From assembly GCF_021168555.1 (NCBI RefSeq), contig NZ_JAJOZS010000004.1, forward strand, positions 248,001-312,000: a DNA stretch of 64,000 bases, given 5' to 3'. The notes beneath the pieces are model-generated. The model was not told the DNA's origin, ran no database searches, and saw only the letters and a program-made list of their open reading frames with translations. The translations under genes and the position numbers were made by a program. The stretch comes from Stenotrophomonas sp. MMGLT7 (lineage in GTDB: Bacteria; Pseudomonadota; Gammaproteobacteria; Xanthomonadales; Xanthomonadaceae). Each line of letters opens with the position of its first letter. Position 1 is the first letter of the stretch. Shown one piece after another: positions 26,838 through 36,144 of the stretch.

Positions 26838-27299
26838 GCGCCGATTATGGCGCGGTTTTGCGTCCAGTTTGACCACCGCCCCGGGACGACCCGCCGCGGG
26901 TGCCACGGCCACTGCCGCAAACCGCTTCCACCGGCATGGCGCAAGCGCGCGCCCGCTCCGGTCGACGTCCGGGCCGGCTGCACGCGTCCCCATCCAGTAC
27001 CAGCCCGCATCGGTCCGGCGATCGGCCAGGAGAACAGGAGAATCAGGAGAAGGAGAGCCCCCCTGCCCGGACCGGCGTGCCGGCACCTCGGATGGCCCTG
27101 CGCAACGCCGCCGCCCTCCGGCCGCAGCGCCCGCCGCACGGCCCGCAGTCCGCGATGGCACCCGCCCGACAGCGCCTGCGCCCAGGTCCCGGGCCCCGAA
27201 CGGACAGTGAAACGCGGCGGCCCCGGGAGCGGCCGGGCAAGGCCCTTCGGCTATGATGGAAGCGATTCCACCCCCATTTTCCTGTCGAGAGCCCTGCCC
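26838..27299. other. Intergenic stretch without a gene
   Basis: The 462 nt between two divergent genes hold no credible gene on either strand; open frames are Arg/Pro-rich GC artefacts. A TATGAT at 27252-27257 could be a -10 box for the DUF481 gene, but no convincing -35 accompanies it. Confidence 0.4.
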
Positions 27300-28091
27300 A
27301 TGTCGCGCCGCGTTTCCCTGTTGGCCCTTTCCCTGTTCTGTTCCACCGCCGCCTGGGCACAGGAACCGCAAGTACCCACCGATCCGGCCGCCGCGATCAC
27401 GCCCTCGCCCTGGTCGGGCAGCGGCGGCGAACTGGGCTTCGCCTCGGCCCACGGCAACAGCACGACCGAGAGCCTCAACGCCAAGCTCAGGGCACGCTAT
27501 ACCGACGGCGACTGGATCCACAGCCTCGACCTGACCGGCCTGCGCTCCAGCGCCACCTATACCCGCACCAACGACGACGGCAGCATCGACCGCTACAGCC
27601 AGACCACCTCGAACCGCTACACCGGCGCGGCCGGCAGCGCCCTGCAGCTGGGCGAGCACCGCCAGCTCACCGCCACGCTGCGCTACGAGCGCGACGACTT
27701 CGCCACCTACGACCGCGTCGCCACCTTCGGCCTGGGCTACGGCACCCGCCTGATCGACGGCGAGAAGATGTACCTGGACGCGCAGATCGGCCCCGGCGTG
27801 CGGCGTGCCCACGACGCCGTCGAGGACCGCGACGAGAACGGCCTGATCGGCCGCGGACTGTTCGACTTCAAGTACGCCATCACCGGCAACACCGACCTGC
27901 TCAACACGCTGCTGGTGGAATCGGGCGAGTACAACACCTTCGCGCAGAACGACCTGGGCGTGTCGGTGGCGATGAACAACCACTTCGCGCTCAAGGCGGC
28001 CTGGCAGATGCGCCACAACAGCCAGGTCAGCGAGGGCAGCAAGAGGACCGACACCCTGACCACGGTCAACCTGGTCTACACCTTCAAGTGA
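27300..28091 (+). CDS. DUF481 outer-membrane protein (YdiY-like)
   Basis: A 263-residue protein with a signal peptide (cleavage after AWA) and alternating amphipathic strands typical of a DUF481 beta-barrel: GGELGFASAHGNSTTESLNA, RYERDDFATYDRVATFGLGYG and a terminal NLVYTFK ending in Phe-Lys. The stop is followed by a REP doublet. The function is unknown; some relatives respond to acid or salt. Confidence 0.82.
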   Translation: MSRRVSLLALSLFCSTAAWAQEPQVPTDPAAAITPSPWSGSGGELGFASAHGNSTTESLNAKLRARYTDGDWIHSLDLTGLRSSATYTRTNDDGSIDRYSQTTSNRYTGAAGSALQLGEHRQLTATLRYERDDFATYDRVATFGLGYGTRLIDGEKMYLDAQIGPGVRRAHDAVEDRDENGLIGRGLFDFKYAITGNTDLLNTLLVESGEYNTFAQNDLGVSVAMNNHFALKAAWQMRHNSQVSEGSKRTDTLTTVNLVYTFK

Positions 28092-28228
28092 CGCCGGCGC
28101 CAGGCGCCGGCTTCTGCAGCCCGGCAACCTGCCGGGCCGCGAGGCCCGCCGGGCGATCAGGCATCCACGCCACCTCCTGCGGAAGCGCTGCCGCAACCAG
28201 TGCCCTCGGCACAATGCACAGGTAAGGA

Positions 28229-28300
28229 CTGTAGGAGCGACTTCAGTCGCGATCGGGCTCTACCGGTAAAGCTCCATCGCGACTGAAGTCGCTCCTACAG
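28229..28300. repeat. REP doublet (REPIN), copy 2
   Basis: Perfect 25-nt inverted arms (28229-28253 and 28276-28300) carry the same GTAGGAGCGACTTCAGTCGC core and the CTCTACCGGTAAAGC centre as copies 1 and 3. It lies between the convergent DUF481 gene and hemC. Confidence 0.85.
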
Positions 28301-28423
28301 CCTCCTACATCCCCCTACGGCTCCCTACAGTACAGCCGCCTGCAGCCGCTGCTGCACGGGCTTGCGAGCCCCGCCCTGCCGCCCCAGGTCGGCATGCGCT
28401 GCATCCAGCCCGGAGAACAGGCG

Positions 28424-29341
28424 CTAGCGCCCGGCCGCAAGCAGTTCGCCGGCGCCTGTATCCAGCAGCTTCGCGGCGACCTTTCGCCCCAGTGCCTCCG
28501 GATCGCCGGCCGGGCCTTCGTCCTGCGCGCGCACCAGGCGGCCGTCGGCCACCCCGCCGACCAGCCCCTGCAGCTGCAGCCGGTCTTCCCGCAGTTGCGC
28601 GAATGCGGCCACCGGCACATGGCAGCTGCCGTCCAGGGCGCGGTTCATCGCCCGCTCGGCCTCGACGCAGCAGCGCGTGGGCGCATCGTCCAGCGCCGCC
28701 ATCAGCGTATGCACGCCGGCATCCTCGCGGCGGCATTCCACCGCGATCGCGCCCTGCGCCGGTGCCGGCAGCCAGTCCGGCGCGTTCATGCGCCCGGTGA
28801 TGCGCGGCTCCAGGCCCAGCCGCTGCAGGCCGGCGCAGGCCAGCACAATGGCGTCGTAGCCGCCGTTGTCGAGCTTGGCCAGGCGCGTGTTGACGTTGCC
28901 GCGCAGGTCCAGCAGCGCCAGGTCCGGGCGCCGCGCGCGCAGCTGCGCCTGGCGCCGCAGCGACGAGGTGCCCACGCGCGCGCCGATCGGCAGCACCTGC
29001 AGCGAGGCGTAGAGGTTGGAGACGAAGGCGTCGGCCGGGTCGGCGCGGGCCAGGATCGCCGGCAGCGCGAACGGCGGATCCAGCTCCATCGGCACGTCCT
29101 TGAGCGAGTGCACCGCGCAATCGGCATCGCCGCGCAGCATCGCCAGCTCCAGTTCCTTGAGGAACAGCCCCTTGCCGCCGATCGCCGCCAGCGAGCGGTC
29201 CAGCACTTCGTCGCCGCGCGTGCTCATCGGCACCAGCACCACGTCCAGACCGGGCCAGGCCTGGCGCAGGCGGTCGGCGACATGCTCGCTCTGCCACAGG
29301 GCGAGCGGACTCTTGCGGGTGGCGATGCGCAGGGTTTCCAT
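28424..29341 (-). CDS. hemC: Porphobilinogen deaminase
   Basis: A 305-residue enzyme that joins four porphobilinogens into hydroxymethylbilane in haem synthesis. [14 protein letters not shown] at the N-terminus, [28 protein letters not shown] and the dipyrromethane-cofactor cysteine Cys240 (GSCHVPV) are all present. algR lies upstream on the same strand, as in Pseudomonas, but here a REP doublet separates them. Confidence 0.96.
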   Translation of the reverse strand: METLRIATRKSPLALWQSEHVADRLRQAWPGLDVVLVPMSTRGDEVLDRSLAAIGGKGLFLKELELAMLRGDADCAVHSLKDVPMELDPPFALPAILARADPADAFVSNLYASLQVLPIGARVGTSSLRRQAQLRARRPDLALLDLRGNVNTRLAKLDNGGYDAIVLACAGLQRLGLEPRITGRMNAPDWLPAPAQGAIAVECRREDAGVHTLMAALDDAPTRCCVEAERAMNRALDGSCHVPVAAFAQLREDRLQLQGLVGGVADGRLVRAQDEGPAGDPEALGRKVAAKLLDTGAGELLAAGR

Positions 29342-29408
29342 CCGAGCATTATCGCGGAACGCGGCGTTTTCTGGCGTGCCGCGAAGGCCGCCCCGGAACC
29401 TGCAGGAG

Positions 29409-29501
29409 CGACGTAGGTGCGACGTAGGTGCGACGTAGGAGCGACTTCAGTCGCGATGGGCTCTACCGGTACAGCCTCATCGCGACTGAAGTCGCTCCTA
29501 C
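29409..29501. repeat. REP doublet (REPIN), copy 3, with 11-bp tandem head
   Basis: Inverted arms of 24 nt (29435-29458 and 29478-29501) share the GTAGGAGCGACTTCAGTCGC core. The left side is preceded by three head-to-tail copies of an 11-bp unit GCGACGTAGGT (29409-29440, last copy imperfect), which look like slipped duplications of the REP head. It lies in the algR-hemC spacer. Confidence 0.8.
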
Positions 29502-29512
29502 AGAGGTCGTTC

Positions 29513-30244
29513 CTATGGAAGATGGCGCAGTTGCTGCCGCAGCGTGCTCACGCAGCGCCGGCTCACCTCGAGCGGCTCGCCGCCGTGGCGAAGCAGCGCG
29601 TGGACCCGGCCGTCGTTGTCGCGCCGGAGCTCGCGCAGTTCCTCGCGCGCCACCAGGCAGCTGCGGTGGATGCGGACCAGGCGCTGGGAGAACTCCTCCT
29701 CCAGCGAGCGCAGCGATTCCTCGATCAGGTCCTGCCCGCCGGCGTGGTGCACCACCACGTACTTCTCCTCGGCCTGCAGGTAGCGGACGTCCTCCAGCGG
29801 GATCAGCCGCAGGCTGCCGCGCAGGCGCGCGCACAGGTGGGTGCGCGCACGCTCGGCAGGCACGGCGGGGCCGGCGGTACGCCCGGCCAGGAAGGTGCGT
29901 GCGCGCTGCAACGCCGCGGCCAGCCGCTCGCGGCGTACCGGCTTCATCAGGTAGTCGATGGCCGCCGCATCGAATGCGGACAGCGCGTACTCGTCGTAGG
30001 CGGTGCAGAACACCACCGCCGGACGCGCCCGGAAAGTGGAAAGGTGGCGCGCGGCCTCCAGCCCGTCCATGCCCGGCATGGCGATGTCCAGCAGCACCAG
30101 CTCGGCATTGCATTCGGCACAGGCCTGCAGCGCCTCCATGCCGTTGCCGGCCTCGGCCACGATCTCGACTTCCGGGTCCGCCGACAGCAGCACGCGCAGG
30201 CGCTCGCGCGCCAACGGCTCGTCGTCGACGATCATCACTCTCAC
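29513..30244 (-). CDS. algR: AlgR-type LytTR response regulator
   Basis: A 243-residue regulator with a receiver domain (phospho-Asp53 in LLDIAMPG) and a C-terminal LytTR DNA-binding domain with RVRYLQAEEKYVVV-like and IHRSCLVA segments. The GTG at 30242-30244 follows GAGGGGAG and gives MRVMIVDDEP. AlgR relatives control exopolysaccharide, type IV pili and virulence. The AlgZ/FimS sensor that usually precedes it is not adjacent. Confidence 0.85.
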   Translation of the reverse strand: MRVMIVDDEPLARERLRVLLSADPEVEIVAEAGNGMEALQACAECNAELVLLDIAMPGMDGLEAARHLSTFRARPAVVFCTAYDEYALSAFDAAAIDYLMKPVRRERLAAALQRARTFLAGRTAGPAVPAERARTHLCARLRGSLRLIPLEDVRYLQAEEKYVVVHHAGGQDLIEESLRSLEEEFSQRLVRIHRSCLVAREELRELRRDNDGRVHALLRHGGEPLEVSRRCVSTLRQQLRHLP

Positions 30245-30629
30245 GGGCGCTCCCCTCGCTTCGGCGGCAGTGTGATGTCGCCGGAATAGTAGCCTGCGCT
30301 CCGGCCGCCCGCCATCCTCGCGCGCCGGCACCGGCGCCCGCGAAGGTTTCGCCGGCTGCCGGGAACGAAGGCCCACGGCGCATCAGGATTCCACCACATC
30401 CCGGATCGAGGCTTGCGCGCTGAATCTCTCCTCGTTCCCGCGCAAGCGCACTGCTGTCATGGGAGCACACGGGACCGATGCCCTCCCGCCATGACGGCGG
30501 GCCCCATGCCGGGGAGACCCAAGGCGCGTCGTCCCCGCGAAGGCGGCGAGCCAGCGCCTCGTACCGCGAAGGGTGGAGCGGACCGCACACTGGGCCTCGC
30601 AACCCGGACGGCGCCTGCCGCCCGCGTCG
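30245..30629. other. Intergenic stretch without a gene
   Basis: The 385 nt upstream of algR hold no supported gene. They include GTCCCCGCGAAGGCGG (about 30529), a short motif that recurs in GC-rich proteobacterial spacers, and a GCCATGACGGCGGGCCCC-type dyad near 30488. No clear promoter was found. Confidence 0.35.
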
Positions 30630-31295
30630 CTAGCCGGCGGCCAGGCGCTGATCCATCCATTCGCGAAGGGCGTCGATCTCCTCCGCGCACACCTGGTGGC
30701 CCATCGGGTAGCGCTGCCACTGCACCTCGAAACCCAGCGTGCGCAGCGCCGCGACGCTGGTCTCGGCATAGGCCAGCGGCACCACCGGATCGCCCAGGCC
30801 ATGGGCCATGAACACCGGCTGCGACAGCGCCTGCGGCTGCAGGTGGTTCCCGGCATGGGCGGCATCGGGCAGGTAGGTGGACAGCGCGATCAGGCCGGCC
30901 AGCGGCTGCGGCTGGCGCAGGCCGGCGGCCAGGGCGATCGCCCCGCCCTGCGAGAATCCGGCCAGCAGCACGTGGTCGGCGGCGATGCCGCGCTCGTGCT
31001 CGCGCTGCAGCAGCTGCTGCACGTGGACGATCGATTCCTCCACGCCGTCGACATCGGCGCGCGAGGCGAAGTCCAGCCCGGCGATGTCGTACCAGCCGCG
31101 CATGCGCATGCCGTTGTTGATGGTGATCGGGCGCACCGGCGCATGCGGGAACACGAAGCGCAGCGCGGGCCACTGCGGGCGCACCAGTTCCGGCACCAGC
31201 GGCGCGAAATCATGGCCGTCGGCACCCAGTCCGTGCAGCCACAGCACCGACCACCGCGGCGCGGCACCGGTTTCGCGTTCAATGGTTTCCAGCAT
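30630..31295 (-). CDS. Carboxylesterase / acyl-protein thioesterase-like hydrolase
   Basis: A 221-residue alpha/beta hydrolase of the phospholipase/carboxylesterase (APT1) family. LHGLGADGHDF forms the oxyanion region; the triad is Ser115 (GFSQGG), Asp169 (GLGDPVV) and His200 (YPMGHQ). RGWYDI is also characteristic. The ATG at 31293-31295 sits 7 nt after GGGGAG. Natural substrate unknown; short acyl esters are likely. Confidence 0.9.
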   Translation of the reverse strand: MLETIERETGAAPRWSVLWLHGLGADGHDFAPLVPELVRPQWPALRFVFPHAPVRPITINNGMRMRGWYDIAGLDFASRADVDGVEESIVHVQQLLQREHERGIAADHVLLAGFSQGGAIALAAGLRQPQPLAGLIALSTYLPDAAHAGNHLQPQALSQPVFMAHGLGDPVVPLAYAETSVAALRTLGFEVQWQRYPMGHQVCAEEIDALREWMDQRLAAG

Positions 31296-31349
31296 CCAGG
31301 TACTCCCCAAGCATCGACGCCGGGCATTATGCCTGCGCGGCGTGGCGTG

Positions 31350-33272
31350 TCAGGAGGCCGGCAGTGCCTGCGCCATCGCCTCGCGGCGCAGCTGCGCCGC
31401 ACGCACCAGCACCGCGGGCGGCCGCGTCTCCTCGGGAATGCTCAGGAAGCGATGCCGCTGCAGCCACTGCCCCGGCGCGCGCGAGGAGGTCAGCGCCACC
31501 ACCGGCACGGCCAGGACCATGCCCAGCACCACCGGCGACATCCAGGCCGCCAGCGGCGGCGACACCGCCAGCGCGATCGCGCCGATCATCGCCCCGAACA
31601 GGCTCAGGCCGCCGTAGCTCTTCAGCAGCGCGATCCAGGAAACCCGGCCGTCGTCGCGCTGCTGCGCATCCCAGCCCGAATCGCGCCCGGCCAGCACCTC
31701 GGCCACGCCGCGCGACTGCACGTACATCACCACCGGCGCCATCAGCGCGGCCAGCAGCGTTTCCAGCAGCATGCTCAGGAAGGCGCGCACCGTGCCGCCG
31801 CAACCGCGGCGCTCGTCGTCGTCCAGAAGCATGGTCAGGTAGCCCAGCAGCTTCGGCGCCAGCAGCACCGCCATGCTGGCGACGAACAGCCACAGCACCC
31901 GCGTCTCGTCCTGCCGGTGCCAGTAGTGCGCCGGCGAGAACGGCAGGTGCACCAGTTCCGCCAAGTCGGGGGCGTTCTGCTGCAGCGGGATGGCGATGCC
32001 GATCAGCATCATCATCGCCCACATCGGCGAGGTGAAGTAATGGGCGATGCCGACCAGCATGTGCACGCGGCTGATCCAGTGCAGGCCGCGGCTGCCGAGC
32101 ACCTTGGCGTGCTGCAGGTTGCCCTGGCACCAGCGGCGGTCGCGCACCAGCAGGTCGGTGAGCGTGGGCGGGCCTTCCTCGTAGCTGCCCTGCAGGTACG
32201 GCACCATGTGGATCGCCCAGCCGCCGCGCCGCATCAGCGCGGCCTCGACGAAATCGTGGCTGAGCACGTGGCCGCCGAACGGCTTGCGCCCGGGCAGCGG
32301 CGGCAGGCCGGCCTGCTCGGCGAAGGCGCGGGTGCGGATCACCGCGTTGTGGCCCCAGTAGTTGCTCTCCGAGCCCTGCCACCAGGCCACGCCGTAGCCG
32401 ATCACCGGGCCGTACACGCGGCCGCCGAACTGCTGCATGCGCGCGAACAGGGTGTTGCCGCCGACCACGGCGGGCAGGGTCTGGATCAGGCCGACGTCGG
32501 GGTTCTCCTCCATGCCGGCGACCAGGCGCACGATGGTGTCGCCGGTCATCAGGCTGTCGGCGTCCAGGATCAGCATCTGCGGGTAGCCGCCGCCGAAACG
32601 CCGCACCCAGTCGGCGATGTTGCCGGCCTTGCGGCCGCCGTTGTCGGCACGGCGGCGGTAGAAGATGCGCCCCTGCCCGCCGGTGCGCTCGCACAGCTGT
32701 GCGTAGACGCGCTCCTCGGCCTGGCCGATGTCGGCCCGGGTGGTGTCGCTGAGCACGAAGAAATCGAAGCGATCCAGTTGCCCGGTCGCCTCCACCGACT
32801 CGTAGATCGCCTGCAGGCCGGCCATCATCCGCCGCGGGTCCTCGTTGTAGGTGGGCATCAGCAGCGCGGTCCTGCTGTGCAGCACCGGCAACGGCGCCGC
32901 CGGATCGATGCCGAGCTTGCGCCCGGCGCCGAACAGCACGGTCAGGAAGCCGGCCAGCGAGCTCAGGAACGAGAGCGCGATCCAGCCGAACAGCATCACG
33001 AACAGCACCAGCAGGCACGCTTCCAGCACGCTGGTGCCGCCGGCCTGCAGCACGTTCCACATCAGCCAGGCGGCGGTGGCGGTCATCGCCAGCGTGCCGC
33101 CGAACAGGTACAGCCGGCGCAGCAACATGCCGGCCGGCTCGGTACGCTGCCGCCGCTGCTGCAGCCGTCCGCGGTTGAGCGTCTGCTCGGGCATCGCCAG
33201 CACGGCCTCGGCCGGCAGCACCGCCAGGCCGGCATCGAGGACCTGCGGTGCGGTGGGGGTCGCTGTCGTCAT
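31350..33272 (-). CDS. mdoH: Glucans biosynthesis glucosyltransferase H (HrpM type)
   Basis: A 640-residue multi-span inner-membrane GT2 glucosyltransferase that makes the osmoregulated periplasmic glucan backbone. Visible motifs are [22 protein letters not shown] and the processive RDRRWCQGN signature, with membrane segments on both sides. There is no mdoG next to it, as in Xanthomonas, where the homologue is known as HrpM/OpgH. The upstream region (33273-33513) has no gene and is AT-richer around 33400-33480, so it may hold the promoter. Confidence 0.94.
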   Translation of the reverse strand: MTTATPTAPQVLDAGLAVLPAEAVLAMPEQTLNRGRLQQRRQRTEPAGMLLRRLYLFGGTLAMTATAAWLMWNVLQAGGTSVLEACLLVLFVMLFGWIALSFLSSLAGFLTVLFGAGRKLGIDPAAPLPVLHSRTALLMPTYNEDPRRMMAGLQAIYESVEATGQLDRFDFFVLSDTTRADIGQAEERVYAQLCERTGGQGRIFYRRRADNGGRKAGNIADWVRRFGGGYPQMLILDADSLMTGDTIVRLVAGMEENPDVGLIQTLPAVVGGNTLFARMQQFGGRVYGPVIGYGVAWWQGSESNYWGHNAVIRTRAFAEQAGLPPLPGRKPFGGHVLSHDFVEAALMRRGGWAIHMVPYLQGSYEEGPPTLTDLLVRDRRWCQGNLQHAKVLGSRGLHWISRVHMLVGIAHYFTSPMWAMMMLIGIAIPLQQNAPDLAELVHLPFSPAHYWHRQDETRVLWLFVASMAVLLAPKLLGYLTMLLDDDERRGCGGTVRAFLSMLLETLLAALMAPVVMYVQSRGVAEVLAGRDSGWDAQQRDDGRVSWIALLKSYGGLSLFGAMIGAIALAVSPPLAAWMSPVVLGMVLAVPVVALTSSRAPGQWLQRHRFLSIPEETRPPAVLVRAAQLRREAMAQALPAS

Positions 33273-33513
33273 GCGCGCCTGGCCTGTCGAGCCTGGAGAA
33301 CGGATTTGCCCCCGAAGCGGGCCGGACCGGGCGAAGGTTGCGTGCGACGGGCGCATCGAGGAGTGCGCCGCGGCTCTAGCGTCCGGACCTGACCGTTATT
33401 GCTTGCAAACACACACTCTCCTGGCTGCGGCAGATGGGCTGGCGCAGTCTAGAGCCAAATACGTAAGAAAGACGCAAAGCCATCCCTTGCGGGGCCGCCG
33501 GCCGGGCCGGCGA

Positions 33514-33807
33514 TCAGCCCTGGCGCGACCGCTCCTGGCCTGCCTCGATATGGGTCCATACGTTGCGGGCGAGCCATGCGGCGCGTTCCCAGGGCACCCG
33601 CGGCAGCGGCTGCATGGTTTCGAAACGCGGCTTGAACAGGCTCAGCCGGATCTCGCCATCGAGGTCCGGATAGGCCAGCAGCGCATCGCAGGAGGCCTTG
33701 ATGATGGGCACGTAGTCGCCGAAGGAGTGGCCCGCCAGCTCGGCACTGCGTTCGCGCCAGTAGGCGATCTCCGAATCCACGTTGACGATCAGCGATCTTC
33801 CGCTCAT
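33514..33807 (-). CDS. Conserved hypothetical protein, Xanthomonadaceae type
   Basis: A 97-residue soluble protein beginning MSGRSLIVNVDSEIAYWRER, with a hydrophobic YVPIIKASCDALLAYPDL segment and a Trp-rich C-terminus (PWERAAWLARNVWTHI). From memory, similar short proteins with an EIAYWR start are widespread in Xanthomonadaceae without known function. No motif for catalysis or DNA binding is visible. Confidence 0.6.
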   Translation of the reverse strand: MSGRSLIVNVDSEIAYWRERSAELAGHSFGDYVPIIKASCDALLAYPDLDGEIRLSLFKPRFETMQPLPRVPWERAAWLARNVWTHIEAGQERSRQG

Positions 33808-34207
33808 GCGCGCCCGGCTCCCGTCGGCGCGTGGCCACCGGGCGACGGAACGCCTGCCGGCAAGGTCGGAAGCCGCACCGCCTGAGCATCGGCGCGCAGG
33901 CAGGGTGGCTGCAAAAGGAATGTCTGGACGAACATGGAATGCCCTCGTCTGAATGCTCCATTGTTCGCAGCAAAGCGATGAACCCACCGTCAAAACAGGC
34001 GTTGCGGGCGGCGCAGTCGGCAGCGCTGCGCCTTAACAGTTCATCCGCTTTGCGCCGGCTAACGGACGCAGCGGCATGAGCGATGCCGGCAGATCCGGCG
34101 TCGCGGGCGTTCCGGCGGACGCGTGTGCCGCAGGTTTCCCGGCATCTTCGCCAACGGCGGCGATTCCATCGCGATGCCGCATGCCGCCGCCGTTGGCGAC
34201 ACGCGCA
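33808..34207. terminator. Gene-free gap with a 14-bp inverted repeat
   Basis: No gene is seen in these 400 nt. Close to the end of the LysR gene, CGCCAACGGCGGCG (34149-34162) and its exact complement (34185-34198) form a hairpin with a 22-nt loop, a plausible end of that transcript. Confidence 0.45.
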
Positions 34208-35101
34208 TCACCCCGGCGTGACCAGGTGCGCGGCCAGGTAGTCGAGGAACGTGCGCACGCGCGGGGCCAGGTGGCGGCTGTGCGGATAGACCGCGTGCAG
34301 CGGCGCGGCCGGGATCGGGTAGTCGGCCAGTACCTGCACCAGCCGTCCCGCCTCCAGGTCCTCGGCCACGTCCCAGATCGACTTGCGCGCGATGCCGTGT
34401 CCATCCAGCGCCCAGCGATGCACGACCTCGCCGTCGTTGGCCGCCAGCCGCGCGACGATCCGCAGCGTCACCGGGTTCTCGCCCTCGAAGCGCCAGTCGG
34501 CCTGGGCCTGCAGCCCGATGTGCAGGCAGCGGTGGGCGAGCAGATCGGTCGGATGGGCAGGCACGCCGTGGCGCTGCAGGTAGGCCGGGGACGCGCACAG
34601 CACGCGATGGTTGGGCGCCAGCGGCCGCGAGATGTACGACGAATCGTCCAGCCCGCCGAAGCGGATGGCCACGTCGGTGCCCGACTCCACCAGGTCGAGC
34701 AGCGCGTCGGTGAGGTCGAGCTGGGTGTGCAGGCCGGGATGCAGGGCGCTGAAGTCCGCCAGCAGGGGGGCGATCCGCCGCCGTCCCAGCGCGAGCGGCG
34801 CGGTCACCCGCAGGTTGCCCGACACGGTGGCGCTCTGCCGCGACAGCTGCTGCTCGACCTGCTCCAGGTCGGCCAGGACCTGCAGCGCGCGCCGGTAGAG
34901 CAGTTCGCCCTCCTCCGTCAGCGACTGCCGCCGCGTGGTCCGCCGCAGCAATCGCACCCCCAGGCAGGCCTCGAGGTGGCGGAGCCTGCGGCTGGCCGCC
35001 GGCAGGGTGATCCCGGTCGCGCGCGCCGCCGCGGACAGCGAACCGGCGTCCACGACGCTTACGAACAATCGCAACGAAGCAAGGTCATCGATCGCCATCA
35101 T
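34208..35101 (-). CDS. LysR-family regulator of the divergent oxidoreductase cluster
   Basis: A 297-residue LysR protein of the CrgA/DmlR-like branch: LRLFVSVVDAGSLSAAARAT and PAASRRLRHLEACLGVRLL in the HTH, then an effector domain with RFGGLDDSSYISRPLAPNHR. Two adjacent ATGs (35101 and 35098) are possible starts. It is divergent from the Tat-signal aldo/keto reductase gene with an AT-rich 106-nt spacer, the usual layout for a LysR regulator and its target. Confidence 0.87.
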   Translation of the reverse strand: MMAIDDLASLRLFVSVVDAGSLSAAARATGITLPAASRRLRHLEACLGVRLLRRTTRRQSLTEEGELLYRRALQVLADLEQVEQQLSRQSATVSGNLRVTAPLALGRRRIAPLLADFSALHPGLHTQLDLTDALLDLVESGTDVAIRFGGLDDSSYISRPLAPNHRVLCASPAYLQRHGVPAHPTDLLAHRCLHIGLQAQADWRFEGENPVTLRIVARLAANDGEVVHRWALDGHGIARKSIWDVAEDLEAGRLVQVLADYPIPAAPLHAVYPHSRHLAPRVRTFLDYLAAHLVTPG

Positions 35102-35207
35102 TGTTACCCATGAGGACAAGAGATCATTAACGCAAGCGGCAATTATTGACGCCAATAGCCAATATAGACTGCTTCGAAAGCCTACCCGACCCCCAAGGAG
35201 TGCGCCC

Positions 35208-36134
35208 ATGCCATCCCGACGTCGCTTCCTCTCCGGCCTTGCACTGGCTTCCGCAAGCCTCGCCTTCGCCCGTCCGTCGCTGTCGCTGGCGGCCGCCCCG
35301 GCGGGCTCCAACGCCCTGCAGACCCGGCCGATCCCCTCCAGCGGCCAGCGCCTGCCGGTGATCGGCATGGGCAGTTCGGGCAGCTTCGAGGTCGGCGCCG
35401 GCGCCGCCGAGCGCGATCCGCTGAAGGAGGTGCTGCGGCGCTTCTTCGCCGGCGGCGCCACGGTGATCGACACCGCGCCCGGCTACGGCAGCGCCGAAGG
35501 CGTGATCGGCGACCTGGTCGCGGAACTGCAGCTGCGGCCGCGCACGTTCCTGGCCACCAAGATCGGCGCCACCGGGCGCGAGGCCGGGCTGGCGCAGTTC
35601 CAGCGCTCGCTGCAGCTGCTCAGGACCGACAAGGTGGAACTGCTGCAGGTGCACAGCCTGCAGGACTGGCGCACCCAGTTCGCGCTGATCGAGGAACTGA
35701 AGGCGCAGGGCAAGACCCGCTACACCGGCCTGACCCATTTCGTGGACGGCGGCCACGACGAACTGGCCGAGGTGGTGCGTGCGGTCAAGCCGGACTTCCT
35801 GCAGGTCAACTACTCGGTGGTCTCGCGCAACGCCGAGCGGACGGTGTTCCCGGTCGCGCAGGAACTGGGGGTGGCGGTGCTGATCAACCGCGCCTTCGAG
35901 GACGGCAAGCTGTTCTCGCAGGTGCAGGGCAAGGCGCTGCCGGCGTGGGCGGCGGAGGCCGGCATCACCTCCTGGTCGCAGGCGTTCCTCAAGTTCGCGC
36001 TGAGCCATCCGGCGGTGACGGCGGTGATCCCGGCCACCGGCCGCCCCGACCGCCAGAGCGACCAGCTGCTGGCCGGCCACGGCCCGGACCTGAGCGAGCA
36101 GCAGCGCCAGTCCCTGATCGCACTGTTCGCCTGA
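35208..36134 (+). CDS. Aldo/keto reductase with twin-arginine signal peptide
   Basis: A 308-residue AKR. The N-terminus MPSRRRFLSGLALASASLAF is a classic Tat signal (SRRRFLSG). The catalytic tetrad is intact: Asp88 (VIDTAPG), Tyr93, Lys118 (ATKIG) and His149 (QVHSLQD). The enzyme should be folded with its nicotinamide cofactor before export. The ATG at 35208 follows AAGGAG. It starts the cluster under the divergent LysR gene and is followed after 10 nt by a carrier gene. A soluble AKR without export is the alternative if the Tat signal is not used. Confidence 0.88.
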   Translation: MPSRRRFLSGLALASASLAFARPSLSLAAAPAGSNALQTRPIPSSGQRLPVIGMGSSGSFEVGAGAAERDPLKEVLRRFFAGGATVIDTAPGYGSAEGVIGDLVAELQLRPRTFLATKIGATGREAGLAQFQRSLQLLRTDKVELLQVHSLQDWRTQFALIEELKAQGKTRYTGLTHFVDGGHDELAEVVRAVKPDFLQVNYSVVSRNAERTVFPVAQELGVAVLINRAFEDGKLFSQVQGKALPAWAAEAGITSWSQAFLKFALSHPAVTAVIPATGRPDRQSDQLLAGHGPDLSEQQRQSLIALFA

Positions 36135-36144
36135 GGCCGCCGCG

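Noticed and set aside
25758-29501. The repeated GTAGGAGCGACTTC arms as a CRISPR array
   Set aside because: There are only three copies, palindromic, kilobases apart, with conserved centres instead of unique spacers and no cas genes.
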